From Prorocentrum cordatum (taxonomy: Eukaryota > Sar > Dinophyceae > Prorocentrales > Prorocentraceae): DNA of 64,000 nucleotides. The DNA lies in assembly GCA_963575745.1 (NCBI GenBank), contig CAUYUJ010020693.1:62501-126500 (forward strand). The letters run 5' to 3'. How positions within the stretch are numbered: position 1 is the first letter of the stretch; every line of letters starts with the position of its first letter. The position numbers were made by a program, and so were the translations under genes. The notes under the pieces were generated by a model. It was not told the origin of the DNA, made no database searches, and was given only the letters and a program-made list of their open reading frames with translations. Of the stretch, positions 30,501 through 41,410 are shown one piece after another.

Positions 30501-32280
30501 ACGGCGACGGGACGACGACGCCGAGATGCGACGACGTCTAGGGGGTGGGGGGGGGGCGATCCCCCCGGCAGGCGCCCGTGCGGCTCTCCTCGCCCCAATC
30601 GGTATCTCATTCGTGCCTCCCCCCTCCCGCCCAGCCATCCTCCACGCGCTCCCCCCTCCCCTCCCCCCTCTGCCCTCTCCCTTCCCGCCCTCCTCCCTCC
30701 GAAGCGCTGTCGCCATCCTCGCCGGTTTCTCGGTCCGGCTCTTCCTCGCCTGGGTCGTCTTCTACGCGCTGAGGTTCAGAGTGTGCGGTGGGCCTCGCGC
30801 CTGCCAGAGGGGTACGCAGCCACGGTGCTCGCCATTCGGCCGCGCTCCACCTCCCCCCCCAAGCGCAGCACGGGGAGGCGCCCCGCCGAGGCGGCGCCCG
30901 CTCCTGGCCAAGACGTCAGAGCGAGTCCCCGCAGGCAGCGGGGCGGAGGCGACGCAGCGCTTCCTCGCGCACGCGTCCTTCCTTCCCCTTCGCGGCCGCA
31001 ACTGATTCGGGGTGGGGACGGGCCCTGGCCTCCAACGGCATCACCACCACCACCACCTCCTCCGCCTCGAGGATCTCGCGTCGGTCCGACGCCCCCGCCG
31101 CCCTGCCGTTCTCATCCGTGGCTGCCCGTCTCTCGGCGATCTCCGCCAGATGCCCAGGCTCAACGGCACCTGTCTTTGGCGGCTGCGTCCATCGAGCCCC
31201 CCTCCTGCCCCCCCCTCCTTCTGCACGGGCAAGCGATGCGCCTTCGCCCCTTTTTTCCAAGGCAGGCCGCGCGAGAACCCTCCGAGGACTCGGAAGGGCA
31301 CGCCTCCCCGGCCACAGGGGGGGACCCCTGAAGGCCAGGGGCGCCCACGAGGGGGGCTCCACAGGACGGGAGGCCAGCCTCCGCGGTGGCCCGCCGGGCC
31401 CGTTCTCCCTGCGAGGTCGCGGCCACACCGTGGTTTCTCGGCGAGCTCCAGCGACTTCCTTGTGCACATCAAGCAATACTATCGACCCGCTGATTGAGGA
31501 CGAGCGACTTTCCAAGGTTGCACTTGCATCCTGCCCCTTCGGCCCACCCTCGGCCGCCTTCGCTGGCCGCGCCCCGCTCGCAGAGTGTCGACATGGCCAT
31601 CCAAAGCCCTTGCATCTGTGTACTGCTGCGTCAATTCTTAGTGGCGTTGATTGTATGAATTCTACTCCCCTCTCTCCCCCGAAGACTGCCCGAGAGTCGC
31701 CCGCCCGTTCCGCGCAAGGTGGTTTTGCGCAAAACGGGGCCGAGTTGATGTCTCTTTACGCGACCGTCCAGTCCGGGAGTCCCCGGTCCTTCCGCAACGG
31801 TGCTCCCGCTGCAGCGTGGACCTTACCTGGGGATCTGGGCTGTTCTCCCTCCGTTCAGGAGGGCGCTCTTGCTCCAGCGCGGGCCACTCTCCTGGATCAG
31901 AGTCCGTCCTCATCGTTGTCGCCCCCCTCCTGTCCTTCCTCCGGCTGCCGCTGGTCCCCCTGCCCCTCCAGACCCCTCCACTCCAATTCCACATGATGCT
32001 GCTCTTCGTCCTCCTCGTCCCTTCCCTTCCTCCTCCTCCGCCTCCCTCTCTCTCCTCTCCTCCTTGTTCGTCTTGCTCATCCCCCACCCCAGCCCTCCTA
32101 TGTATGTACGCAGCTCCACCTTTCCGATTGCGCCCTCACGATGAAGTCTTTCTAGGAGTTCTAGGCCCACTGTGACACGCGTCCGCGGACGAAAACAGAA
32201 GTTACCCATGAATGAATGCAAATTGGAAAGGGGTGGGTAGGACGAGCAGGATGTCAGACTTGGTGCGTGCGCACACAATT
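30501..32280. other. GC-rich sequence with long unassigned open frames
   Basis: A plus-strand frame is open for about 400 codons (30,788-31,996), and 140-200-codon frames exist on the minus strand over the same DNA. None shows a recognisable domain. High GC lengthens open frames by chance. The sequence is not simple repeat, so a real exon cannot be excluded. Confidence 0.25.
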
Positions 32281-32985
32281 GGCCCTCCTCCTCCCTGCTT
32301 CCTCCTCTCCTCCTCTTTCTCCTCCTCCCCTCCTCCTCCTCCTCCTCCTCCACTCCCCTCCCTCCCTCCCTCCCTCCCTCCCCTCCTTCCTCCCTCCCTC
32401 CCTCCCTCCCTCCCTCCCTCCCCCCTTCCTCCTCCCTCCCTTCCCTCCTCCTCCTGCCTCTCCTCCTCCTCCTCCTCCTCCTCCTCCTCCGCCTCCTCCC
32501 TCTCCTCCTCCTCCTCCTCCTCCTCCTCCTCCTCCTCCTCCTCGCTCTCCTCTCCTCCTCCTCCTCCTCCTCCTCTCCTCCTCCCTCCTCCCTCCTCCTC
32601 CTCCCTCCTCCCTCCTCCCTCCTCCCTCCTCCCGCCTCCTCCTCCTCCTCCTCCTCCCCTCCTCCTCCTACTGCCTCCTCTCCTCCTCCTCCTCCTCCTC
32701 CTCCTCCCCCTCCACCTCCTCCCTCCTCCTCCTACCTCCTCTCCTCCTCCTCCTCCTCCTGCCTGCCTCCGCCTACGCCTCTCATACCCTCCTCCTCCCC
32801 CTCCCTCCTCCTCCTCCTCCTCCTCCTCCTCCTCCTCCCTCCTCCTCCTCCTCCTTCCTCCTCCTCCTCCTCCCTCCTCCTCCTCCTCCTCCTCAGCCTC
32901 CTCATCCTCCTCCTCCTCCTCCTCCTCCTCCCTCCTCCTCTCCCCCCCTCCTCCTTCCCTCCTCCTCCTCCTCGCTCCTCTGGAG
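32281..32985. repeat. (TCC)n polypyrimidine array
   Basis: About 700 bp of TCC with (TCCC)n at 32,355-32,420. One of the longest pyrimidine tracts in the window. Confidence 0.95.
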
Positions 32986-33112
32986 GATCCTATCGACCCC
33001 TCCCAAATGTATCTCAGATATTGGCCCCATCCTTTTGGGGAGTATATAAGCACCTAGATAATCGTGTTTATCTTGCCTGGTGACGCTTTGGAGGACCTGA
33101 CACACATAATCA

Positions 33113-33116
<4 letters not shown>

Positions 33117-33197
<81 letters not shown>
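33117..33197. repeat. (CA)n microsatellite
   Basis: About 40 uninterrupted CA units ending exactly where RNase H-like coding sequence begins. Confidence 0.95.
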
Positions 33198-33199
<2 letters not shown>

Positions 33200-33407
33200 C
33201 CTTCGGCTTCGCCGTGTGGGGGTGGCGGTGGTCGATTCCTCTCAATGGCGCTCTCCGTCCTACCTTTTTCGGACCCCTACCAGGGACCCCCCAGACAGTT
33301 GCTAGGGGCGAGTTATATGCGCTCGCCACAGCCATTCGTCTTTCGCGGGCCCCCCTTGCTTTTGCAACCGATAATGATGCCGTCTGCTCGAGATGGTGGG
33401 ATGACGG
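33198..33407 (+). pseudogene. RNase H N-terminal half of a retroelement, split from its C-terminal half at 34.7 kb
   Basis: Frame +1 reads FGFAVWGWRW, then FFGPLPGTPQTVARGELYAL, ATAIRLSRAPLAFATDND, AVCSRWWDDG. This matches the N-terminal half of RNase H: a hydrophobic strand, then the Glu of RGELYAL and the Asp of ATDND. The first strand's Asp is lost at the CA-repeat junction. The domain stops after WWDDG where a repeat (GACGGAAAGAGCGAGGTACG, again at 33,499) begins. The missing C-terminal half appears at 34,690. Probably from a non-LTR-type element; a DIRS-type source is less likely because of the strand order. Confidence 0.65.
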
Positions 33408-34689
33408 AAAGAGCGAGGTACGAGCGAGTGACGTTGAGTTGGGGGCGACGCCCTTCGTAGGGGGGGTGCAGGGGGGGGGGCGAGGGGCCGGGGGGGGGGA
33501 CGGAAAGAGCGAGGTACGAGTGACGTTGAGCAGGGGGCGAAGCCCTTCAGGGGTCCAGGGGAGGGGCGAGGCGCGCGGGCGGGGTTTAATGGATTTGGGA
33601 TGTTTTCCCTAGGGTTTTTGAATGTTTTTCGGGTTCTCCCTCCAGACGGCCGAAGAGCGCTCCAAGAAAGCCCAAGACCGCCCAAGAGGCTCTCCAGAGG
33701 CCCCCAAGAGGCCCCCAAGAGGCGCCCGAGGGGCGTCCCAAGAGGGCCCCAAGAGGCCCAAATCATAGATTTGCCCGATGCAAGCGTAGATTTTTTGCAT
33801 CTACGGCTTTTCGCCTTTCATGGCGTAGACGACGACCCAAGAGGCCCCCCAAGACCGCCTCAAAACGGCCCAAGAGGCTCCCAAGAGGCCCCTGCAACGG
33901 CCCAAGAGGGCCCCCAGACGGCCCAAGAGGCGCCCAGGACGGCCCAAGCGGGCCCCAAGACGGCCCCAAGAGGGGGACCACGAACCGAAAAGTCTAGCCT
34001 ATCGCCCCACGACGCTCCCGGGAGGCCCCCACAGCCCCCAAAGAAGCCTCAAGAGGCCCCCAAGAGGCGTCCGACGAGGCCATCAGGAGGCGAAAATCAT
34101 GGATTTCAGATCGGAAAACGTACATTCCCCAAGACGGCCCCAGAGGGCCCCCAAGAGGCCCCCCAAACGGCCCAAGAGGGCGCCAAGACGGCCCAAGAGG
34201 CGCCCAAGATGGCCCAAGATGGCCCCAAGACGGCCCCAGAAGGGGGACCACGAACCCGAAAGTCTAGCTTTTCGCCCCAAGACGCTCCCAGGAGGCCCTC
34301 ACAGACCCCCAAGAAGCCCCAAGAGGCCCCCAAAGGTGCTCAAAAAGGGCCGCAATAGGACTCCCAAGAAGGCTCAGAGAAACCAAGTAAAGAGCGATCG
34401 GTAACGCAAAATGCTTTTCACACTAAGGCTCCCAAGAGCGAACGGTGACGTAAACAGGCTGATAAGACCAAGGCTCCCAGCAGGGAGCGATGACGTAACA
34501 AGTTCCTGACACCAAGGCCCAGCCAAGGCTCAGGAACGGGTGGCAACGCAATAATCTCTGAACACCAAAGCTCCTAAGAGCGCGGGGTGACGTAACAAGC
34601 TCTCAACGCCAAGTCTCCCAGTACGAACGGTGGTGAGAGTAATTGCGGTACCTTTGTTTGAGGCGCTCTTTCCGTTTCCGTGCCGGCCC
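33403..34689. repeat. Minisatellite insertion (CCCAAGAGG and TGACGTAAC units) inside an RNase H gene
   Basis: 33,403-33,610 has two copies, about 96 bp apart, of a segment starting GACGGAAAGAGCGAGG. 33,640-34,380 is built from CCCAAGAGGCCC words, including a larger repeat seen at 33,966 and 34,236 (GGGGGACCACGAACC, AAAGTCTAGC). 34,369-34,650 is a tandem of five or six units of 45-55 bp with AAGGCTCCCAAGAGCGAACG and GTGACGTAAC. Confidence 0.75.
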
Positions 34690-35040
34690 AGGTCGTTGCT
34701 ACCTACGCCCACCCCAGAGGGACTAATGTCGATGAGTGGCGCATGGTAGGTAAAGTCTTGTCGGATCAGGGTCGTGACCCTGGTGAGATCGTCGTTTTAA
34801 GGGTTCCATCCCACCTCGAGGCGGAGGAAATGGTTGAGCAAAACGTGCCTCGGTGGATGATCGAAGGAAACACGTTTTCCGACTGTCTTGCAGGAGAAGC
34901 GGCCAGACAGGCTTGCGTTCCCCAGGCCCTTCGCCACAAAGTCCTCTTGATCGAAGACGAGGCCTGCCGTGTTCGTCATAGGTTGTTGAGGGCGACCCTA
35001 GAGGTTGCCGAACAGGAGCGTCAGGGTAGGTGGACACAAT
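34690..35040 (+). pseudogene. RNase H C-terminal half of the interrupted retroelement
   Basis: Frame +3 reads HPRGTNVDEWRMVGKVLS, then IVVLRVPSHLEAEEMV, VPRWMIEGNTFSDCLAGEAA. In RNase H the third element precedes a 'V-x-x-H' strand and the final 'GN-x-x-AD-x-LA' box; here GN and the Asp of FSDCLAG are kept. It continues the half at 33,198-33,407 directly (WWDDG, then PRGTNVDEW), with about 1.28 kb of minisatellite between. After 35,040 no clear domain follows except a Cys-rich stretch. Confidence 0.65.
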
Positions 35041-35530
35041 CGTCCCTCTGCTGCTGCTGCTCGTGCGACTTGTCCCCCTCCGCCGACCCCCGCCACGGTG
35101 GCCCTTTTCCCGACCTCCCATTCCATAAGCGACTGCGGGTTCAGGTGTGTTGTTTGTCATGGATCCACGTCTGTGGCGGCGAGGGGAGTTGCTCTGAAGT
35201 CAGACTGTTTCCGCCCTGAGCGGTGCACCAGTCACACGGTTCGGATTCCTCAGGGGCGTCATTTACATTTCGCTGGGGGGGGTCCATCCTTCACATCAGA
35301 TGTTGTTCCATGAGCCTCTCGCCTTGCGGTTCTGTAAGACCGGCGGATCCATAGGCCAATCCCGTATAGTTGGCCTGGCCCAGGAGTGCAAGCCACCTAC
35401 CCGAATTGGCAGGGAGTATCTTTACCGTATCAGCCGAGGCCTCACGCCCAAAGCTCTCGGCAAGGCTGAGAGGTCGGTTAAGCCCGAACTTTATTTGACA
35501 CGCTTCGCGAGGAGTCTGAATCTCTGAACT
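35041..35530 (+). other. Downstream tail of the interrupted retroelement
   Basis: A plus-frame segment CGFRCVVCHGSTSVAARG (35,130-35,185) has a CxxC-type knuckle, as found after RNase H in some non-LTR elements. The rest of the stretch is unclassified. Confidence 0.3.
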
Positions 35531-35635
35531 TCCTCCTTCTCCTCCTCCTCCTCCTCCTCCTCCTCCTCCTCCTCCTCATCCTCCTTTTCCTCCTCCTCCT
35601 CCTCCTCCTCCTCCTCACCCTCCTCCCCAAGCAGG
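35531..35635. repeat. (TCC)n tract
   Basis: Pure TCC with short interruptions. Confidence 0.95.
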
Positions 35636-36530
35636 GGCAACGTCAAGGTGGAATGGGCCCAGGGGGGGGAAGCCTCGACGCACCGTCGCCCATTCATCTC
35701 CGATCGGTGCCCGGGTGCCCCGCCCGCCCGTGAGCGTGCGGTGTCGCTCTCCAGAGCCCATCGCCGATTTACCGGGGACGTATCGCCGATTCCCAAGTGA
35801 AAGTCTCCCCTGCTTTACCAGCCTCGAACGTGTCCCTATCCCCAAGATTGACACGCCAAAAGGCGATAACAATCTTAGGGATTCGCCATCAAAAAATAAG
35901 GGAACCCCTAAGATTGGCATCGTGATGAGGAGGCGCCCAGCATAGGGATAGGGATATGTTCCAGGCTGGTAACCACTCCCCTTGGCCAGTCCTCCCCTCC
36001 TACCGTTCCCCCTGCGGAGTGGCGCTCGCGCTTGCTCTGTCATCGAGATTTCACCCAGTTTGGACGGCGGTTTCTAGGCCATAGCGCGCGCTGTGCTGCC
36101 CCCCCTTCACGTAATACTCCCCTCTCCCTGCCAGAGCGCCCGCTATCGCCGCAACCAGAAAATGCTCTCGACGATGAGCGCCTCCCCCTTCCTCTAAGTC
36201 ATCCCTGCCCTGCCCCCTCCCCCCTCGGTGGGCGCTCGCGCTTGCCCCCGATCGACGTTTTCCTGCCCTGGGCGAGGGGCGCCTCCTCCTCCTCCAAGTC
36301 CTGCAGCGCGTCCTCCCCCTCTTGCGCGTCCTCCCCTGTCCTCTCCCTCCTGCGCGTCCTCCCCCTGTTCTTGCGTGTCCTCCCCCTCTTGCGCGTCCCC
36401 CTCTTGAGGGTCCTCCCCTTTGCTCCCCCGCTCGCGCGTCCTCCCACTCTTCCTGCGCGTCCTCTTGCGCGTCCTTCCCCTTCTGAACCCTCGGAAGTAT
36501 CCTCCCTCTTCTTCTGTCTGTTCCGCACTG
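35636..36530. other. Unclassified sequence with GGCGCTCGCGCTTG and CGCGTCCTCC words
   Basis: Two copies of GGCGCTCGCGCTTGC occur at 36,020 and 36,230. 36,300-36,480 has repeated GCGCGTCCTCCCC words. No gene recognised. Confidence 0.4.
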
Positions 36531-36536
36531 TGGGAC

Positions 36537-36669
36537 AATACCGATACCGCTGCTCCCCGAACCTCTCTGGGTATGTTTCCGAGGCGAACGCACCCGTGGC
36601 GACAGGAGTCTCCGAGGAGGCCCAGCAAAAAAGCGAAAGTGAGGCAAGGGTAGTTGCAGCGGTAAGTAC
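36537..36669 (-). mobile_element. Family S short element, inverted copy
   Basis: Read on the minus strand it carries ACTACCCTTGCCTCACTTTC, GTCGCCACGGGTGCGTTCGC and a terminal AGCGGTATCGGTATTG, matching copies at 15,922 and 44,909 in inverse orientation. Confidence 0.6.
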
Positions 36670-36820
36670 CTCTACCTCTGGCTCCTTCCTCGTCCTCTTC
36701 CTTGAGAGTGCCACTCTCCCGCCCCCCGCGGCGGGGCGCTCGCGCGGCTGTCCTTGATCTCCTGACTGCTCGGGGCCTCTTCTTGGAGCTCTGGACCTCT
36801 CTCTGGGGGCCAGCTCTCTA

Positions 36821-36996
36821 CAGTGGTGGCCCATGCCAAGAAACACCCTGCTTGCCTCCAGGGTGCCCTGGATTTCTTGGATGTCGACGGTCTCGCTATG
36901 GAAAGCGTGACGCTCCCACAACAAAACTAAATGAACCTCCTGGATTCTCAGGGTTGGGTTTCGTGTGGAAGGTTTCTTGTGGACTGGCCTCGACTG
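36821..36996 (+). mobile_element. Family T 176-bp MITE, copy 2
   Basis: TA (36,819-36,820), CAGTGGTGGCCCATGCC at the left end, GGCCTCGACTG at the right end, TA (36,997-36,998). Exactly 176 bp between the TA dinucleotides. The interior shares AAGAAACACCCTGCTTGCC, CCAGGGTGCCC and CTCAGGGTTGGGTTTC with the other copies. Confidence 0.8.
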
Positions 36997-36998
36997 TA

Positions 36999-37280
36999 TC
37001 TTGGACATTCTTGGGCTGGGTTTCTTACGGTCCCAGGTCGGGGTGCACGCAACCGGGTTCAGCGCTTACGGGGGTCAGCCAATCCCCTCTGGCTGATCCG
37101 GTTTTGGAAACCACGGTGAGCCGATTCCCTGTTTCTTCCCTCCGCTGAACCTTGTTTGCGCTGACCCAGGTTTGCGCTGACCCGGGTCAGTGCGTCCCCG
37201 CCCAAAAGTGCAGAAAAGCATCTGCTTCGATGTTTCAATACGTGGGAGGTCTGGATTCCGCTTCCTCGAAAAGTCCCTCA
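36999..37280. other. Spacer with GCTGACCCGGGT-like words
   Basis: GGGGTCAGCC, GCTGACCCAGG and GCTGACCCGGGTCAGTG occur within 130 bp. Unclassified otherwise. Confidence 0.4.
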
Positions 37281-37492
37281 CCCCCCCCTTGCGGAGAGGC
37301 GCGTGCTGCTGCCCCCGATATATTTCTCGCTGCGGACGCCGCACAAACTTAGGATCGGAGCCTCAGACCCCATCTTCCTGCGAAACCCGGGCCCTGGAGC
37401 CCGAAACCATGCGAAACCACCAGCGGCGAACATTCAGGATTCTGCGCATCTTCTCAGGGACTGTCCCCCACCGCCCCTCAAACCGCGGATCC
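37280..37492 (+). repeat. Spacer module, copy 1
   Basis: GGAGAGGCGCGTGCTGCTGC, GCGGACGCCGC, GATCGGAGCC and CCATCTTCCTGCGAAACC recur at 37,935-38,135 in the same order with moderate divergence. Confidence 0.7.
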
Positions 37493-37934
37493 TCCTCCTC
37501 CGCCTTCTCCTCCTCCTCCGCCTCCTCCTCCTCCTCCTCCTCTCCCTCTCCTCGCCTCCTCTCCTCCTCCTCCTCCTCCTCCTCCTCCGCCTCCTCCTCC
37601 TCCTCTCCTCCTCCTCTGCCTCTTCCCTCTCCTCTTCCCTCTCCTCCTCCTCCCACTCCTCCTCCTCCTCCTCCTCCTCCTCCTCCTCCTCCTCCTCCCC
37701 TCTCCTCCTTCCTCACTCCTGATCCTCCTCCTCCTCCTCCTCCTCCTTCCTCCTCCTCCTCCTCCTCCTCCTCCTCCTCTCCTCCTCCTCCTCTTCCTCC
37801 ATCCTCCTCCTCCTCCTCCTCCTCCCTTCTCCTCCTCCTCCTACCCCCTCCTCCCCCCTTCTCCTCCTCCTCCTCCTCCTCCTCCTCCTCCTCCTCCTCC
37901 TCCTCCTCCTCTTCCTCCTCCTCCTCCTTCCCCT
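37493..37934. repeat. (TCC)n polypyrimidine array
   Basis: About 440 bp of TCC/TTC triplets between two copies of the spacer module. Confidence 0.95.
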
Positions 37935-38135
37935 CCCCCCTTTTGGAGAGGCGCTCGTGCTGCTGCCCCCGACTGCTGCGGACGCCGCGAAAAATCACGA
38001 TCGGAGCCCTAGACCCTAGACTCCATCTTCCTGCGAAACCAGGGCCCGAAGCCAGGCGAAAAGGACCGGCGCGAACAATTTGCAACGCCCGGATCTCAGG
38101 AAAGTCTTCCGTCCCCTCCCGCGGATCCCCCTCCT
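37935..38135 (+). repeat. Spacer module, copy 2
   Basis: GGAGAGGCGCTCGTGCTGCT, GCGGACGCCGCGAAAAATCA, CGATCGGAGCCCTAGACC, CTCCATCTTCCTGCGAAACC and CTCCCGCGGATCC. A shorter third relative begins at 38,308 (GATGAGGCGCTCGTGCTG). Confidence 0.7.
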
Positions 38136-38305
38136 CCTCCTAGCTCTTCCTCCTCCTCCTCCTCCTCCTCCTCCTCCTCCTCCTCCTCACTCTTTCCTAC
38201 AATCCCCCTCCTCCTCCTCCTCCTCCCCTCATCCTCTCCTCCTCCTCCTCCTCCTGATCCTCCTCCTCCTCCTCCTCCCTCCGCCGCATCCATCCATCCC
38301 CCTCC
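38136..38305. repeat. (TCC)n polypyrimidine array
   Basis: Plus-strand TCC triplets. Confidence 0.9.
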
Positions 38306-38467
38306 CCCTCTTGGATGAGGCGCTCGTGCTGTGCTTGCTGCTGCCCTCGATCTTCTTCCTGCTCTGGACGATGGGCGCCTTCTCGGGCAGCGGGCGCGCG
38401 CCTGGGCCCGTGAGCCCGCCGTCCCCGCCCAAGGCCTCCCGGGGGGCTCGGCAGGGCCTCCGCGCGA

Positions 38468-38472
38468 CGTCT

Positions 38473-38539
<67 letters not shown>

Positions 38540-38540
38540 T
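38468..38540. repeat. (GTC)n microsatellite
   Basis: About 22 uninterrupted CGT triplets. Confidence 0.95.
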
Positions 38541-38714
38541 GGGGGAGGACGAGGAGGGGGAGGAGGCGCCTACTCTCCTTCCTTCACTCTTTCCTCGCCT
38601 CCTCTCAGCCTGCCTTCTTCTCCGTAGGCGCCGCCCTAGCCCTTCGTTCAACTTTGTGTCTCTTTCTGCTCCTGGAGTGGACTCGGGACCTGTCAGTGCA
38701 TCAGTGCATCAAGG
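38541..38714. other. Spacer
   Basis: Unclassified. CAGTGCATCAGTGCATCA (direct dimer) at 38,696. Confidence 0.3.
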
Positions 38715-39382
38715 CGAGACGGAGGAGGAGGGAGAGGAGGAGGAGGAGGAGGAGGAGGAGGAGGAGGAGGAGAACAAGGAAGCGGGGGAGAGGAGGAGAT
38801 GAGGAGGAGGAGGAGTAGGAGGAGGAGGAAGAGGAGGATGAGGAACGAGGGGAAGGAGGGGTAGGAGGGGAGGAGGGAGGGGAGGGTGACGAGGAGGAGA
38901 GGAGGGGAGGAGGAGGAGGTAGGCGAGACGGGGAGAGAGGAGGAGGCGGCTAGGAACGGAGGATGAGGCGGCGTAAGAGAGCGTAAGAGGAGAGGAGGAG
39001 AGTAGACGGAGGAGAGGGGGGAGGAGAGGAGGGGGAGGGAGAGGGAGGAGGAAGAGGAGGAGGAGGAATAATGAGGGTAGAGGAGGGGGAGGGGAGGAGA
39101 GGGGAGTGGAGGAGGAGGAGGAGGAGGAGGAGAGAGAGGAGGAAAAGGGGAGGGGAGGGGAGGGGGAGAGGAGGAGGAGGAGGATGAGGATGAGCAGAGA
39201 GAGGAGTAGGCGAGGCGGAGGTGAGGAGGGCGGAGAGGAGGATGGAGGGGAAGAGGATGAGGAGGATGACAGAGACGAGGAGTAGGAGGAGGAGGAGGAA
39301 CAGGAGGAGTAGGAGGAGAAAAGGAGGATGCGGAGGAGGAGGAGGAGGAGGACTAGGAGGAGGAGGAGGAGGAGGGAGGTTG
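38715..39382. repeat. (GGA)n polypurine array
   Basis: About 670 bp of GGA/GAG purine triplets. The skew is opposite to the TCC arrays at 37.5-38.3 kb. Confidence 0.9.
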
Positions 39383-39455
39383 TCCAGACCTCCGGGGATC
39401 CAGGCCTCGGAACAAAAACTGGAGCGCCGGATGCCCGGGTATGCAACTGAGATGT
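39383..39455 (+). repeat. Family C fragment
   Basis: GTCCAGACCTCCGGGG and GGAGCGCCGGATGCCCGGGT resemble the right-hand third of the family C copy at 51,860-52,040. Confidence 0.5.
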
Positions 39456-39680
39456 TGCCCTCCCCATGGCCCTGGCGCCGCGCACCGTGGTGCGAAGGTA
39501 GCAGAGATGTTTTAGCGCGGCGTGTGTTTTTTTCTTCGCCGCTCTCATCGGAAGTGCTCGGACGGGGCTGCGACGAGGACACGAATCCGTTCCAGAGCGT
39601 TCTGGAACGCTCTCAGAGTTTTTGGGGGGAACGCTCTGAGAAGGCCTCGGCGCCCGATATACCCTCCAGAGCCGCCGAAT
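39456..39680. other. Spacer with an AACGCTCTGAGAAGGCC repeat
   Basis: GGAACGCTCTGAGAAGGCCT and CGGCGCCCGA (39,638) recur at 53,063-53,090. CCAGAGCGTTCTGGAACGCT here is a short inverted repeat. Confidence 0.45.
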
Positions 39681-39684
39681 ATCA

Positions 39685-39835
39685 CTCCTCCTCCTCCTCC
39701 TCCTCCTCCTCCTCCTCCTCCCCCTCCTCCTACTCCTCCTACTCCTCACTTCCTCCTCCTCTTCCTCCTCCCTCTCCTCCTCCTCCTCCTCCTCCTCCTC
39801 CTCCTCCTCCTCCTCCTCCTCCTCCTCTTCCTATC
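39685..39835. repeat. (TCC)n polypyrimidine array
   Basis: Plus-strand TCC triplets. Confidence 0.9.
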
Positions 39836-40660
39836 CTTACCCAATGTTTATCCTTCTCCCAGCTTCGTCCTAAGTGCATTCCGGACGGGAGAGAGGGGGG
39901 GGGGGGGGGGGGGCACATGGCGTTCTCGCCGCAGTGCCGCGCGGGTTTTTTTTTCTGAGGATTCCCTCCCGCCTGCGCGCGGCCCCGCGTGGCTGCCGCC
40001 CCCGCCAGGTCGTCGGAAGGTGGGCTACGCGCGAACGCCTTCCGCTCGCCGCCTCGGAGCGCGTTCTGGGAGATCGTCCACCCTGTTCCGCCCCCCCGCC
40101 CCTCCCCCTGTCATCCCTTCCTCCCCCTTCCCCCTCCCTGGCCCCCTCTCCCTCCCTGACCCCCTCTCCCTCCCTGGCCCCCTCTCCCTGGACCCCCACT
40201 CGCCCCCCCAGGCCCTCTCAATCCCCGCCCTGTCTCTGCTCCCGCCGTCCTCCGCCTCCGCGCCCCGCTCGCCTCTCTCTGTCTCGCTCTTCCCCCTCGC
40301 TGCTGGTGGCCCTCCCGGGTTGCCAAGTTCTGACGCCCTTGGCCCTCCTGTTTGTGGGCCAGGGGGGGGACTTCGCAGGCGATGCTTCTCCCCCGACCCT
40401 CGACTGTGCGAAGAAAGATGAAGCCGCTCAGGAAGGGGGGGGGCCCTGGGATGCACCCCAAGGGGGCTATTCGGACGCACCCCTACCGGGGATAGACGCC
40501 ACCCCCCATCCTGTATCCCCGAGTTGGGCCCCAAATTTCGGGTCGATCCGAAAACCCTACGAAGCCTGGGATATGGGTCGACATATCCCCTGCTGGGAAC
40601 GACCGGGGTCCACGGACTTCCTCGATCTGGCTACAGGTTGATTCCTCTGCCTCCTGCTCT
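39836..40660. other. GC-rich unclassified sequence with C-rich section
   Basis: 40,080-40,215 has CCTCTCCCTCCCTGACCCC-type imperfect repeats. The rest is unclassified. Open frames here are compositional. Confidence 0.35.
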
Positions 40661-40840
40661 ACGTCCTCTCCCTCCTCCTCCCCCTCCTCCTCCTCCTCCT
40701 CCTCCTCCTCCCTCCCTCCTCCCCCTCCTTCCTCCCTCCTCGACCTCGTCCTCCTCCCCTCCTCTCCTACTCCTCCTCATCATCATCAATCATCATCATC
40801 AACATCATCATCATCATCCTCATCATCATCATCACTCATC

Positions 40841-40871
<31 letters not shown>

Positions 40872-40898
40872 TCATCATCAGCATCATCATCATCAGCG

Positions 40899-40930
<32 letters not shown>

Positions 40931-41410
40931 GCATCATTCCCCCTCCGCCTCCTTCTTCTCCTCCTGCTCCTCCTCCTCCTCTCCCTCCTCCCCCTCCTCC
41001 TCCTCCCCCTCCTCCTCCTCCTCCTCCTCCTCCCTCCCCTCCTCCTCCTCCTCTCCTCCTCCCTCCTGCACCTCCCCTCCGGGCCTCTCCTTCTCCTCCT
41101 GCTCCTCCTTCTCCTTCCTCCTCCTCCTCCTCCTCCCTCCTCCTCCTCCTCCTCCTCCTCCCTCCCTCCTCCTCCTCCTCCTCCTTCCCTCTCCTCCTCC
41201 TCCTCCTCTTCCTCCTCCTCCTCCTTCTCCTCCTCCTCCTCCTCCTCCTCCTCCTCCTCCTCTCCTCCTCCTCCTCTCCTCCTCCTCCTCCTCCTCCTCC
41301 TCCTCCCGCCCTCCCCTCTCCTCCTCCTCCTCTCCTCCTCCTCCTCCTCATCATTCATCACGTCATCTCATCAGGCAGCTAAGCATCATCAGCACATCAC
41401 TTCATCTTCA
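40661..41410. repeat. (TCC)n array with central (CAT)n block
   Basis: TCC triplets at 40,661-40,775, CAT triplets at 40,776-40,938, TCC again to 41,345, then CATCA words. Confidence 0.95.

Noticed and set aside
30788-31996. 402-codon open frame as a gene
   Set aside because: No domain, strongly biased Ser/Pro/Arg/Ala composition, competing frames on the opposite strand, and high GC making long frames likely by chance. Kept only as an unclassified stretch.
33640-34358. 252-codon Pro/Lys/Arg/Glu repeat protein (PKRPPRGPQEA type)
   Set aside because: It is the CCCAAGAGGCCC minisatellite that interrupts an RNase H domain; no start, no other domain.
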